This document shows positions 51,915-60,160 of a DNA stretch of 64,000 nt, in pieces. Position 1 is the first letter of the stretch; every line of letters begins with the position of its first letter. The position numbers were made by a program, and so were the translations under genes. The notes beneath the pieces were generated by a model. That model saw only the letters and a program-made list of their open reading frames with translations. It searched no databases and had not been told where the DNA came from. The stretch spans positions 62,001 through 126,000 of the forward strand of contig JBAZMV010000004.1 in the NCBI GenBank assembly GCA_041649635.1. Direction: 5' to 3'. Source of the stretch: Dehalococcoidia bacterium. Lineage in GTDB: Bacteria; Chloroflexota; Dehalococcoidia; E44-bin15.

Positions 51915-53423
51915 CTACCCGTGATAAATTCTAACACGCCGGCGCGGCTCGCGGCCTGTGCTTTTCGACCTCAGATCGAACCTCTCGGCAAGCTGATGCT
52001 GCATCATCCTGATATAGGAATTCTGCGGGCTGAGCTCAACCTCCTCCTGCCTGCCCTGCGCCACCTGTGATATGGCCTCCTCCGCCTCCTTCATCGCCGG
52101 GCTGGAGGAATCCTCGGGCTGCCTGATATCGAATATGTTCATGAGAGACTGTTCCATCTGCGATATCCGGTTGTTCTTGAGAACGTATATCGATATGCCA
52201 AGCGCCTCCGCGTCGTGGAGCGGCTGGGGCTTCCTGCGATAGTAGCTCTTGGAGGTCATGACGAGCGTTGCATCCTTGACGCTGTTGGTGATCTCTACCT
52301 TGATGCCCAGCTTATCCAGCGTCTGCTCCAGCTTGCCGCGGTTGATGCCGAAGGGGTATATCCTGGCGTCGCTCTCGGTACGCTCCCTCCTGATTTCCTG
52401 CCTGGGCGCGACCGCCGCGGGCTTCGTCTGCTCGCGCCGCACCTCCTCGTTCTCATCCACCCAGCGCAGCTCCGGCAATATGGGCCGCCCGCGCAGCATT
52501 GAGTCGACAACTTCCGCCACGTCGGCATGAACCGCTACGTGATACCAGTCCTGGATCTCGACAACTATATCGAAGGTGGGAGGAGCCTTGCGCTCCAGTA
52601 CGGACTTGCGCGTGCCGCGGCGACGCGCCTCCTCGTCGCCCAGCGTAACGCTCTGGATGCCGCCCACCAGGTCGGCCAGCGTGGGGTTCATGATCAAATT
52701 ATCAAGGGTGTTGCCGTGGGCCGTAGCTACGAGCTGAACGCCGCGCTCGGCTATGGTGCGCGCCGCCTGCGCCTCCAGCTCGGTGCCTATCTCGTCGATG
52801 ACGATGACCTGCGGCATGTGGTTCTCCACGGCCTCGATCATGACGGCGTGCTGCAGGCTGGGGGTTACCACCTGCATGCGGCGCGCGCTGCCTATGGCGG
52901 GGTGCGGTATGTCGCCGTCCCCGGCGATCTCGTTGGACGTATCGACGATGACGACGCGCTTTTTCAGGTCGTCGGCCAGGACGCGGGCCATCTCCCTGAG
53001 CATGGTGGTCTTGCCCACGCCGGGACGGCCCATGAGAAGGATGCTCTTGCCCGACTCGATCAGGTCGTCGATGAGCTTGATCGTGCCGTAGACCGCCCGC
53101 CCCACGCGGCAGGTGAGCCCCACTATGTTGCCGTCGCGGTTCCTGATGGCCGATATGCGGTGCAGCGTTCGCGCGATGCCGGCCCTGTTGTCGCCGCCGA
53201 AAGCCCCGATGCGGCTGACCACGTATTCGATATCCTCAACCGTGATCTCTCTATCGGTAAGCGTGACCTCGTCATCCGGGTAACGCGCCTGCGGAAGACG
53301 TCCCATGTCCATGATCACTTCCAGCAGGTCGCCGCGTTCCCTGCGCTTCTGTATCGGCTGCGCGACATTAGGAGGCAACCTGTCCAATAAAGCGTCAAGA
53401 TCGTCGGTTATTCTCTGAAACAT
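51915..53423 (-). CDS. AAA ATPase with R3H domain (SpoIIIAA/Ycf45-like)
   Basis: A 502-residue protein. Residues 110-300 hold the ATPase: SILLMGRPGVGKTTMLREMARVL near 127, VVIVDTSNEIAGDGDIPH near 155, VIVIDEIGTELEAQAARTIAERGVQ near 206, ATAHGNTLDNLIMNP. The C-terminus has an R3H-type nucleic-acid-binding segment with RMMQHQLAERFDLRSKSTGREPRRRV near 470-495. The family is widely conserved and chloroplast Ycf45 belongs to it, but its job is unknown. It begins 8 bases after the GNAT-like gene ends. Confidence 0.88.
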   Translation of the reverse strand: MFQRITDDLDALLDRLPPNVAQPIQKRRERGDLLEVIMDMGRLPQARYPDDEVTLTDREITVEDIEYVVSRIGAFGGDNRAGIARTLHRISAIRNRDGNIVGLTCRVGRAVYGTIKLIDDLIESGKSILLMGRPGVGKTTMLREMARVLADDLKKRVVIVDTSNEIAGDGDIPHPAIGSARRMQVVTPSLQHAVMIEAVENHMPQVIVIDEIGTELEAQAARTIAERGVQLVATAHGNTLDNLIMNPTLADLVGGIQSVTLGDEEARRRGTRKSVLERKAPPTFDIVVEIQDWYHVAVHADVAEVVDSMLRGRPILPELRWVDENEEVRREQTKPAAVAPRQEIRRERTESDARIYPFGINRGKLEQTLDKLGIKVEITNSVKDATLVMTSKSYYRRKPQPLHDAEALGISIYVLKNNRISQMEQSLMNIFDIRQPEDSSSPAMKEAEEAISQVAQGRQEEVELSPQNSYIRMMQHQLAERFDLRSKSTGREPRRRVRIYHG

Positions 53424-53431
53424 CCTTCACC

Positions 53432-54355
53432 TCACGCGCGCATGGGCATGAACCTTGGTTCTTCAACCCTGATCGCGTTCTCCCTAAACATCGTCTCGAA
53501 TTTTATCTTCTGCTCGAACAGCGAGCCCTCCAGCAGGCCGCGCATCTGCCACTGTGCGACGGGGACTATACAGAATATCTGAGCCCTGCCTTCAAGCAAG
53601 TTTACAGCATGGCTGACCAGCCATTCCAGTCCCGCGCCCTCTATATGGCGGAAGATTATCTCGAAGCAGCCCGCCCGCCTGGAGACCGAGACCCGCAGGT
53701 AACCCTCGAGCGCGCTTTCCCTGTACACGACGAACTCCGTGCGGCGCTCAAACCACGAGCAGCGCCCCGACCTGTCCTGCCATTCTCCAAACGTTAACCC
53801 CTCCGCGCTCTTGACGGCGGGCGATGACACGGCGTTGTACAGGCTGTAAAGGGGGTTCTCCTCTCCCTCTGACAGAACGCGTATCGCGTACCGCTCCGGC
53901 GCCTGCACAGGACCGGGCACGGAACTGCCTACAAATTTATATATGTAGCAAGTATTATAAGAGCTGAACCCGGCGCGCCTGGCGACATCGATCAAGTTGC
54001 CGTTAACGGATAGGTTGATGAAAAGCTTGCGCACGCCCCGCTTCCCCGCCGCGGCGCTCACGTATTCCAGAAGGGCCTGGCAGTTCCTCTCGTCGCTCAC
54101 CTGCAGATAGTCCACGTACCATATGCTCGACGACCTGTTGCTTTTAACCGATATCAGGCTGTCGATGCGTCCGTCCTCATCCGTGACCCAGGTGCGGCGC
54201 CGACCCTTGCCGGGAAGCCAGTGCTCCAGGAAGACCTCCGGCGAGAAGAATCCGCCCCTGCCCGGCACCTCGCGGGAGATGGCCTCGTTGGGACGCTCGA
54301 GCGGGGACGGGAACAGGCAGGACAGAACATCGGTACGATATATCGCTCGTATCAT
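53432..54355 (-). CDS. GNAT-like acetyltransferase-fold protein
   Basis: A 307-residue protein. The central SIWYVDYLQVSDERNCQALLEYVSAAAGKRGVRKLFINLSVNGNLIDVARRAGF pattern (residues about 77-130, quoted as three parts: strand, helix with ALLEYVSAAAGKRGV, and VARRAGFSSYNT) is what a GNAT fold looks like, with the last helix and strand C-terminal. A second degenerate half follows. Substrate is not known. Its start overlaps pdxT by 4 bases and the R3H ATPase gene follows closely, so the three are one transcription unit. Confidence 0.6.
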   Translation of the reverse strand: MIRAIYRTDVLSCLFPSPLERPNEAISREVPGRGGFFSPEVFLEHWLPGKGRRRTWVTDEDGRIDSLISVKSNRSSSIWYVDYLQVSDERNCQALLEYVSAAAGKRGVRKLFINLSVNGNLIDVARRAGFSSYNTCYIYKFVGSSVPGPVQAPERYAIRVLSEGEENPLYSLYNAVSSPAVKSAEGLTFGEWQDRSGRCSWFERRTEFVVYRESALEGYLRVSVSRRAGCFEIIFRHIEGAGLEWLVSHAVNLLEGRAQIFCIVPVAQWQMRGLLEGSLFEQKIKFETMFRENAIRVEEPRFMPMRA

Positions 54356-54963
54356 CGCTTCACGCTATTACGAACTATATCCAGAAAATAGTCATGTAAT
54401 CGCAGATCACCGGTGAGCTCGGGGTGAAAGGACAGCGCTATCATATTGCCCTGTCTTGCCGCTACTGCGGTGCCGTCGGCCAGACGCGCCAGCACCTCGA
54501 CGCCGGGGCCGGTTCGTTCGATGAACGGCGCCCGGATGAACACCCCGTGGTATGTTTCCTCCCCGATCGCAGGGATCGACAAGTCGGCCTCGAAACTGTC
54601 TATCTGCCTGCCGAAACCGTTGCGGCGGACATCTATGTCCATCACATCGAGCGCAGGGGCACCTAAATCGGCGGCCCCGCGGGACATGACTATCATTCCG
54701 GCGCAGGTTCCCATAACGGGAAGTCCGCTTCTTATGAGCTTTCGCAGCGGAGCGGTCAGGCCGTAATCCCTCATCAACCTCGCCATCGTAGTGCTCTCAC
54801 CGCCGGGTATGACGAGCCCGCTGAGACCATCGAGCCCTTCCTGCAAACGCACCTCGCAGGGCTCAACCTTCAGGCGACTCAAGCAGGCGATATGCTCTTC
54901 GAAAGCCCCCTGAAGGGACAGCACCCCGATTTTGATTACTTTATCTTTCGGCAAAGGGCTCAA
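54352..54963 (-). CDS. pdxT: Pyridoxal 5'-phosphate synthase glutaminase subunit
   Basis: A 203-residue amidotransferase supplying ammonia to PdxS. IGVLSLQGAFEEHI near 12, LVIPGGESTTMARLM near 50, catalytic Cys in VMGTCAGMIVMS near 84, and the HPELT histidine near 182. It starts 27 bases after pdxS. Confidence 0.95.
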   Translation of the reverse strand: MSPLPKDKVIKIGVLSLQGAFEEHIACLSRLKVEPCEVRLQEGLDGLSGLVIPGGESTTMARLMRDYGLTAPLRKLIRSGLPVMGTCAGMIVMSRGAADLGAPALDVMDIDVRRNGFGRQIDSFEADLSIPAIGEETYHGVFIRAPFIERTGPGVEVLARLADGTAVAARQGNMIALSFHPELTGDLRLHDYFLDIVRNSVKR

Positions 54964-54990
54964 ATTCTTATTACCGTCTCGATGGAATCG

Positions 54991-55893
54991 CTACCAGCCC
55001 CTGGTCGAAAGGAGGCTGTCCTCCGCTATTTTACCGATTTCCAGTCCGGGCATGGCTTCGCCCAGCCCTTTAGATACTTCGGCGATTATCTTCGCGTCCT
55101 GGAAATGGGTGGTAGCTTTTACTATGGCCTTGGCCCTTGCCTCGGGGTTGCTTGATTTGAATATCCCTGAGCCGACGAACACGCCCTCCGCCCCGAGCTG
55201 CATCATCAACGCCGCATCCGCAGGGGTCGCTATGCCGCCGGCGGCGAAATTCACGACCGGGAGTTTGCCTTCTTCCCTGACCTCCGTCACGAGAGACAGC
55301 GGCACCCTCATCGACTCCGCCTCCATCACAAGTTCATCTCTGGCCATATCCTTCAATCTGATGATGCCGTCCGTGACCGCCCGCATATGCCGCACCGCCT
55401 CCACGATGTTCCCTGTGCCAGCCTCGCCCTTGGTCCTTATCATGGCCGCGCCCTCGTTGATGCGGCGCAGGGCCTCGCCCAGTTCGCGGCACCCGCACAC
55501 GAAAGGAACTTTGAAGTGATGCTTCCAGACGTGGTTACTCTCGTCAGCGGGCGTAAGCACCTCGGATTCGTCTATATAATCGACGCCGAGCGCCTCCAGC
55601 ACCTGCGCCTCAACGAAATGCCCGATGCGGCACTTGGCCATCACCGGTATCGAGACCGCCTTCATTATGGCTTCTATAACCTGCGGATCGGACATGCGGG
55701 CCACGCCGCCCGCAGCTCGGATATCGGCGGGCACGCGCTCCAGCGCCATCACGGCGCAGGCCCCGGCCTCCTCGGCTATCTTTGCATGCTCCGGAGTCAC
55801 GACGTCCATGATCACGCCGCCCTTGAGCATCCGGGCCAGGCCCGTCTTTACCTTCCAGGTTCCTTTTTCTGAATTGTTTTCCTTAGCTTTCAC
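54991..55893 (-). CDS. pdxS: Pyridoxal 5'-phosphate synthase lyase subunit
   Basis: A 300-residue PdxS: GLARMLKGGVIMDVVTPEHA near 18, ACAVMALERVPADIRAAGGVARMSDP near 46, and the lysine-containing AKCRIGHFVEAQVLEALGVDYIDESEVL near 84. It condenses ribose 5-phosphate, glyceraldehyde 3-phosphate and ammonia into PLP. About the usual family length. It leads the pdxS-pdxT-GNAT-R3H run. Confidence 0.96.
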   Translation of the reverse strand: MKAKENNSEKGTWKVKTGLARMLKGGVIMDVVTPEHAKIAEEAGACAVMALERVPADIRAAGGVARMSDPQVIEAIMKAVSIPVMAKCRIGHFVEAQVLEALGVDYIDESEVLTPADESNHVWKHHFKVPFVCGCRELGEALRRINEGAAMIRTKGEAGTGNIVEAVRHMRAVTDGIIRLKDMARDELVMEAESMRVPLSLVTEVREEGKLPVVNFAAGGIATPADAALMMQLGAEGVFVGSGIFKSSNPEARAKAIVKATTHFQDAKIIAEVSKGLGEAMPGLEIGKIAEDSLLSTRGW

Positions 55894-56359
55894 AAGGATA
55901 TTCTACTATCAGGGATAGCGTAATGCAAATATCTCGGCATCAATTCAATAGATATCGAAAACAGATCGGCGAAAAAGAGGTGTCCTTCCGCGGAAGGGCT
56001 GGGGGAATCGGGGGTGTTGTAAGGGCTTGATTAATCAAGCCCTTACGTCTAAATCCCCCTTTATAAAAGGGGGACTAAGGGGGATTTGGGGTAAAGGGGG
56101 TTGATTAAGATTTTTTCAGCAGTCTCGAGAAAGGTAATACGCTATCCGATGTTCCACACAATCCTTTCAACATTCCGGGTTTGGAGGAAAGGCGATTATA
56201 AACTGTCTCTACTATACACACGCCCCTTTTTAAAGAAACATCAATTACTTGATTAATGCATAAAACGGAGAAATTTGCCGCTTACCATATTGACAAGTCA
56301 TTGTAGACATGTGGTTTAATATGGGCAGCAAAAATATAAAAAGGGAGAAAGGAGCTGGC
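55894..56359. repeat. Intergenic region with dispersed repeats between pdxS and a lipoprotein gene
   Basis: A GTAAGGGCTTGATTAATCAAGCCCTTAC palindrome (about 56020-56047; arms GTAAGGGCTTGATTA and its complement) is followed by AATCCCCCTTTATAAAAGGGGGACTAAGGGGGATT (56051-56085), the same element as upstream of folC. No gene is seen. A TATTGACA-like stretch near 56290 could belong to the lipoprotein promoter. Confidence 0.6.
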
Positions 56360-57232
56360 ATGAGGATGAAGAGGTTCTCTTTGTTATTGCTTACGCTTGT
56401 TATGGTAGCAAGCTTTGCCGTAGTAGGCTGCGGCGGAGGCGGCAACGGGGAGCCGACGCCTACCGCAACCGCTACATCCACCTCGGAACCTACTGCTACG
56501 GCAACCGCCACTCAAACGTCTGAGAGCGGATATTGGGAGATAGACTATAAGGCGGTCGAGGGCTCCTACATAGTGCTGAACTACTCCGCCGCAGGCATAA
56601 CCCCGGTGAAGAAAGTAATAGAATTCGACGAGTCCTTCGGGATCAGGTTCACCATGCAGATAAGTAAAACGGTTGTTGACGGCAAACGTGAGGTCACAAT
56701 ACAGGCAGCTGACTGGGTGTTCCCCGAGTTCGAAGTAGAAAGCATCATGACCGGAATTGACATGGACCTGCTTATGCCTCTGGATGAAGATGCCACGGGT
56801 TGGCTGTATGTAGAGGACGGCGCCGGTGATGTTGATATGAGTTCTGAAAGCACAGCCGGCGAAGAACCTATACAGGTGGATACCACCGGCGATGGAACCA
56901 TGGACCCGGCAGGTTCAATGCTGATACCGCTGGTCCTTCTCGGCGTTTTTGACACATCGGTAGGCCAGGAAGGAGAGCTTCCCTTTGGCCTTATCTTCAC
57001 TACAGGCCACAGTGACAGTATTGTTCACATAACAATGAATAAGAAGATGGATGGTGCGACTATTGAGAGCGACGGCGTCCCGTTTGAGAAGGACGGTGGT
57101 GTAGCTGATTATGTAGGCACTGCGGGTACCATCACAACCACAGGCACCGGCGAGTGTCTGGGGATAAGACTGGTGGGCGTCCGCATCGACTTCCAGACGG
57201 AGATCAAGCTGGTTATAGAGCCGGTCGACTAA
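56360..57232 (+). CDS. Lipoprotein of unknown function, threonine-rich linker
   Basis: A 290-residue secreted lipoprotein. The signal MRMKRFSLLLLTLVMVASF ends at lipobox VVGC, followed by GGGGN and a Thr/Pro/Glu-rich linker (about residues 30-55). The globular part (SGYWEIDYKAVEGSYIVLNYS to the end) shares many blocks with the next gene: YWxxxYK, KREV, VEnxxTGIDM, GWLYxxDxxGDVDxSSES, GDGTMDxAGSML, LIFTTG, GTITTTGTGxCL. AAAGGAG precedes the ATG at 56360. No family is recognised. Confidence 0.8.
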   Translation: MRMKRFSLLLLTLVMVASFAVVGCGGGGNGEPTPTATATSTSEPTATATATQTSESGYWEIDYKAVEGSYIVLNYSAAGITPVKKVIEFDESFGIRFTMQISKTVVDGKREVTIQAADWVFPEFEVESIMTGIDMDLLMPLDEDATGWLYVEDGAGDVDMSSESTAGEEPIQVDTTGDGTMDPAGSMLIPLVLLGVFDTSVGQEGELPFGLIFTTGHSDSIVHITMNKKMDGATIESDGVPFEKDGGVADYVGTAGTITTTGTGECLGIRLVGVRIDFQTEIKLVIEPVD

Positions 57233-57257
57233 ACTAATCTGAGCTAATTTTGGTTTA

Positions 57258-57296
57258 AAACCGCCTCATCTATTATACGATGAGGCGGTTTTTTTA
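57258..57296 (+). terminator. Terminator after the first lipoprotein
   Basis: AACCGCCTCATC/GATGAGGCGGTT, about 12-bp stem, followed by TTTTTTT. Confidence 0.92.
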
Positions 57297-57412
57297 TTGC
57301 TCTTGGGAGGCCGATTCACATACATCCAACTGATCGTTATCCATTCGTGCGCATTGACAAAGGAATAAAATTAATGCTTAACTAAACACACGATTTCACA
57401 AGAGGAGGCAGG

Positions 57413-58474
57413 ATGAGGAGAAAGACTGTTCAACTGGTGCTGGCAATCGTTGTACTAACAAGTATAGCTATAGCCGGGTGCGGCGGCAGCGGCGGCGAAG
57501 CGGAGTTCGAGCTTTCCAGCCTGATAATCGCTCCCCCTTCCCCATTTGTTAATCAGGATATAATTGTATCTGTAGATATAACTAATACAGGCGAGGCAAG
57601 CGGAGATTACACGGCTATCCTCGTGATTAACAGTGACGCGATCGAGAGCAGGGAAATATCACTGGAACCGGATGAGAAACGAACGGTAACATTCACCTAT
57701 ACGCCTACGGTCGCCGGCTCATACTATATCAACATTGGAGGACTAAACGGCATACTGCAAGTACAGAATGAACCTGCAGGTTACTGGTCAACAAACTATA
57801 AAGTTACGGGCGGCAAGGTTGTACTCCTCTTTTCCTTATTCGGCGCAACGCCTGAACTCAGGGAAGTATCTTTATCCGAACCACACATCGGAACATTTAC
57901 ACTTTTGGTCAACATGAACTCAGACAACGGGAAACGTGAGGTTATAATTCCAAAAGACTCATGGTATTTCGAGCCCATCTTTGTGGAGAACTGCGTTACA
58001 GGCGTGGATATGACTGTAGATATTAGCTTGAGCGGCGACGGCTCAGGCTGGCTTTACACACAGGATAGTGTTGGAGATGTGGATGTAAGTTCGGAGAGTG
58101 TATCGGGAAGAGAGCCTGTCCAGGTGAATATTGTCGGTGACGGCACTATGGATTCCGCGGGGTCTATGCTCCTGAACATGCCGCTGCACGGATTTGCTGC
58201 GACAACGGCGGGACAGAGTGTAAACTTGCCGTTTGATCTGATATTTACTACAGGCAATATTTACAATAACGTATCCAGGCCCGGCAAAGGCATAGACGGC
58301 GCAGAGATGGAAAGCAGCGGCATTCCATTCACTGAAGACGGAGGGCCGTCTCCCTACGTTGGAACAAGCGGAACGATTACTACGACGGGCACGGGAGACT
58401 GCCTCAATTTGAAGTTGGCGGGATTTGAGACCGATTTTCAAGCGGAGATATACCTGGAATTGACGCCTGAATAA
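57413..58474 (+). CDS. Lipoprotein with CARDB-like domain, paralogue of the upstream gene
   Basis: A 353-residue lipoprotein. Signal RRKTVQLVLAIVVLTSIAI and lipobox IAGC; residues 35-125 form a CARDB-type immunoglobulin-like domain (FVNQDIIVSVDITNTGEASGDY, TVTFTYTPTVAGSYYINI). From residue 128 on it is homologous to the preceding protein (YWSTNYKVTGGKVVLLFS, NCVTGVDM, GWLYTQDSVGDVDVSSES, GTITTTGTGDCLNL). Tandem duplication with domain gain is the simplest history. AGGAGG precedes the ATG. Probably surface-exposed; role unknown. Confidence 0.82.
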   Translation: MRRKTVQLVLAIVVLTSIAIAGCGGSGGEAEFELSSLIIAPPSPFVNQDIIVSVDITNTGEASGDYTAILVINSDAIESREISLEPDEKRTVTFTYTPTVAGSYYINIGGLNGILQVQNEPAGYWSTNYKVTGGKVVLLFSLFGATPELREVSLSEPHIGTFTLLVNMNSDNGKREVIIPKDSWYFEPIFVENCVTGVDMTVDISLSGDGSGWLYTQDSVGDVDVSSESVSGREPVQVNIVGDGTMDSAGSMLLNMPLHGFAATTAGQSVNLPFDLIFTTGNIYNNVSRPGKGIDGAEMESSGIPFTEDGGPSPYVGTSGTITTTGTGDCLNLKLAGFETDFQAEIYLELTPE

Positions 58475-58498
58475 CAAAATTACATCCTGAGAATAAAA

Positions 58499-58528
58499 AA
58501 CCCTCCGCAAAACCGCGGAGGGTTTTTT
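58499..58528 (+). terminator. Terminator after the second lipoprotein
   Basis: AACCCTCCGC/GCGGAGGGTT, 10-bp stem with 6-base loop, then TTTTTAA. Confidence 0.92.
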
Positions 58529-58686
58529 AATTAACTTACATAATAAATAGTGCCTCTGCATAAATAAACCAATTTTTAAATTTTAATGCATAAACTATTG
58601 CTAAAATATTTATTATATAGTAAAATAACATACTATTAGGTAATTTTACCCATCATATTTGCCAGAAGCGAAGGAGGAATGCATCC

Positions 58687-59928
58687 GTGAAAGAGTTGCA
58701 GGAAGCAGTGGTTGTTGAGGCGGTTCGTACGCCCGTAGCAAAAGCCAATTGGAAACATAAGGGAACGGAAGGCGCATTCAGTGATGTATCATCTCATATT
58801 TTAATAAACTCCGTAGTGACCGCGCTGGTTGACCGTATAAAGCAAAAGAGCCCTAAATTCAATCCATCCGAGATCGAGGACTGCGCGGTCGGCTGCCACT
58901 CCGCCATCGGCGAACAAAGCGTTATCGGCAGGATGGCGGTTTTAATTTCCAACCTGCCGGAAGAAGTCTCCGGATGGACGGTGACCAGGTACGGATGTGA
59001 AGGCCTCCAGGCCATAATGTCCCAGGCGCAGGCTATAATGAGCGGCTGCGGCGATATCATGATAGCCGCGGGTGTGGAAAACATGAGCAGATATCCCCTG
59101 ATGTCCCCCCTTGAGGCCGCGCTTAAGAGCGGCTACCCCATGAAGCCGCACCCCAACTTTGAGAAAAGGGGCGGATTCGTCATGATGGGCACTGCCGCCG
59201 AGATGATAGGCAACAAGTACAATATCCACAGGGAAGAGATGGATCGCTTCAGCCTGGCAAGCCACCAGAAGGCGGTCAAATCAATAAGAGAGACCAAGTG
59301 GTATGAAAAGAGGGTGGTGCCTATACACATCTCCCCTAATGGACACGCGGGCAGAACGGTGATATGCGACGAGGCGCCAAGGTCTCTGGCCATCGATGAC
59401 CCGGAAACGGCCTGGCAGATGATGGAAGAGTTGCAGCCGCGTTTCAAGGACGGCGGGGAGATAACCGCGGCCAGTTCTGCGACCATGGCTGACGGCGCAG
59501 CAGCGGTCATGCTTATGTCAAAACAGAAGGCCAGCGAACTGGGTCTTCAGCCTATGGCCACTATACGTTCCATGGCCGTGGCCGGCAGCGACCCGCACTA
59601 CCACCTGCTGGCGCCTATACCCGCAGCCAAGAAAGCCCTTAAACGCGCCGGAATCGAGATGGAAGATATCCAGGTGTTGGAAATACTTGAATCCTTCGCC
59701 GCGTCCGTACTCGCTTTCTGCAAGGAATTTGGCATCGCCTACGACGACCCGAGGCTGAATCCGACAGGCGGAGCCATCGCGCTGGGCAACCCGATAGGTT
59801 CCGGCGGCGTGCTGTACTTCACCGAGATGGTGCACTGGATGGTGCGCAACAACCTCAGGTGGGGACTGGAGTGTATCTCTGGCGTACACGGGGTCGGGGC
59901 CGCCGCCGTGGTGGAACGAGAAAGTTAA
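58687..59928 (+). CDS. Thiolase-family protein with altered active site
   Basis: A 413-residue protein with the thiolase fold: AVVVEAVRTPVAKANW at the start, AAGVENMSRYP near 133, DGAAAVMLMS near 278 and LNPTGGAIALGNPIGSGG near 357. Canonical catalytic positions are changed: the nucleophile motif reads RYGCEGLQA, so Cys104 is one place late and the usual site is Gly103; NEAF reads LESF (Leu334); GHP reads GNP (Asn368). Only Cys396 in ECISGVHG is kept. GAAGGAGG precedes the GTG start. It may be a condensing enzyme with changed chemistry or a non-catalytic member. It stands alone. Confidence 0.85.
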   Translation: MKELQEAVVVEAVRTPVAKANWKHKGTEGAFSDVSSHILINSVVTALVDRIKQKSPKFNPSEIEDCAVGCHSAIGEQSVIGRMAVLISNLPEEVSGWTVTRYGCEGLQAIMSQAQAIMSGCGDIMIAAGVENMSRYPLMSPLEAALKSGYPMKPHPNFEKRGGFVMMGTAAEMIGNKYNIHREEMDRFSLASHQKAVKSIRETKWYEKRVVPIHISPNGHAGRTVICDEAPRSLAIDDPETAWQMMEELQPRFKDGGEITAASSATMADGAAAVMLMSKQKASELGLQPMATIRSMAVAGSDPHYHLLAPIPAAKKALKRAGIEMEDIQVLEILESFAASVLAFCKEFGIAYDDPRLNPTGGAIALGNPIGSGGVLYFTEMVHWMVRNNLRWGLECISGVHGVGAAAVVERES

Positions 59929-60020
59929 TAGAAATAATCGACATATTCGGGGGTTGCGCTGGCGAGACAGGCAGCCCCTTTATTTTTTACTAATGAATCG
60001 ATGAGACGAATTATCGACTA

Positions 60021-60049
60021 TTGAAGCTTTACGCCTGTGATGTTACAAT
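60021..60049 (+). promoter_or_regulatory. Promoter of tRNA-Lys (TTGAAG-17-TACAAT)
   Basis: TTGAAG at 60021-60026 and TACAAT at 60044-60049, spacer 17, ending 10 bases before the tRNA. Confidence 0.75.
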
Positions 60050-60059
60050 CATTTGCTGT

Positions 60060-60135
60060 GGGCCGCTAGCTCAGTTGGCAGAGCACCGCCCTTTTAAGGC
60101 GGGTGTCGGGGGTTCGAGCCCCCCGCGGCTCACCA
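60060..60135 (+). tRNA. tRNA-Lys (anticodon TTT)
   Basis: Full cloverleaf: acceptor GGGCCGC/GCGGCTC (one G-T pair), D-arm GCTC...GAGC, anticodon stem CCGCC/GGCGG with loop CTTTTAA, T-arm GGGGG-TTCGAGC-CCCCC, discriminator A and encoded CCA. Anticodon TTT reads lysine codons. Confidence 0.97.
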
Positions 60136-60160
60136 AGTATTTCTGAAGCGATACAGCAGA

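Noticed and set aside
60060..60135. tRNA-Lys as an integration site
   Set aside because: The tRNA is intact, but no direct repeat of its 3' end and no integrase gene lie nearby.
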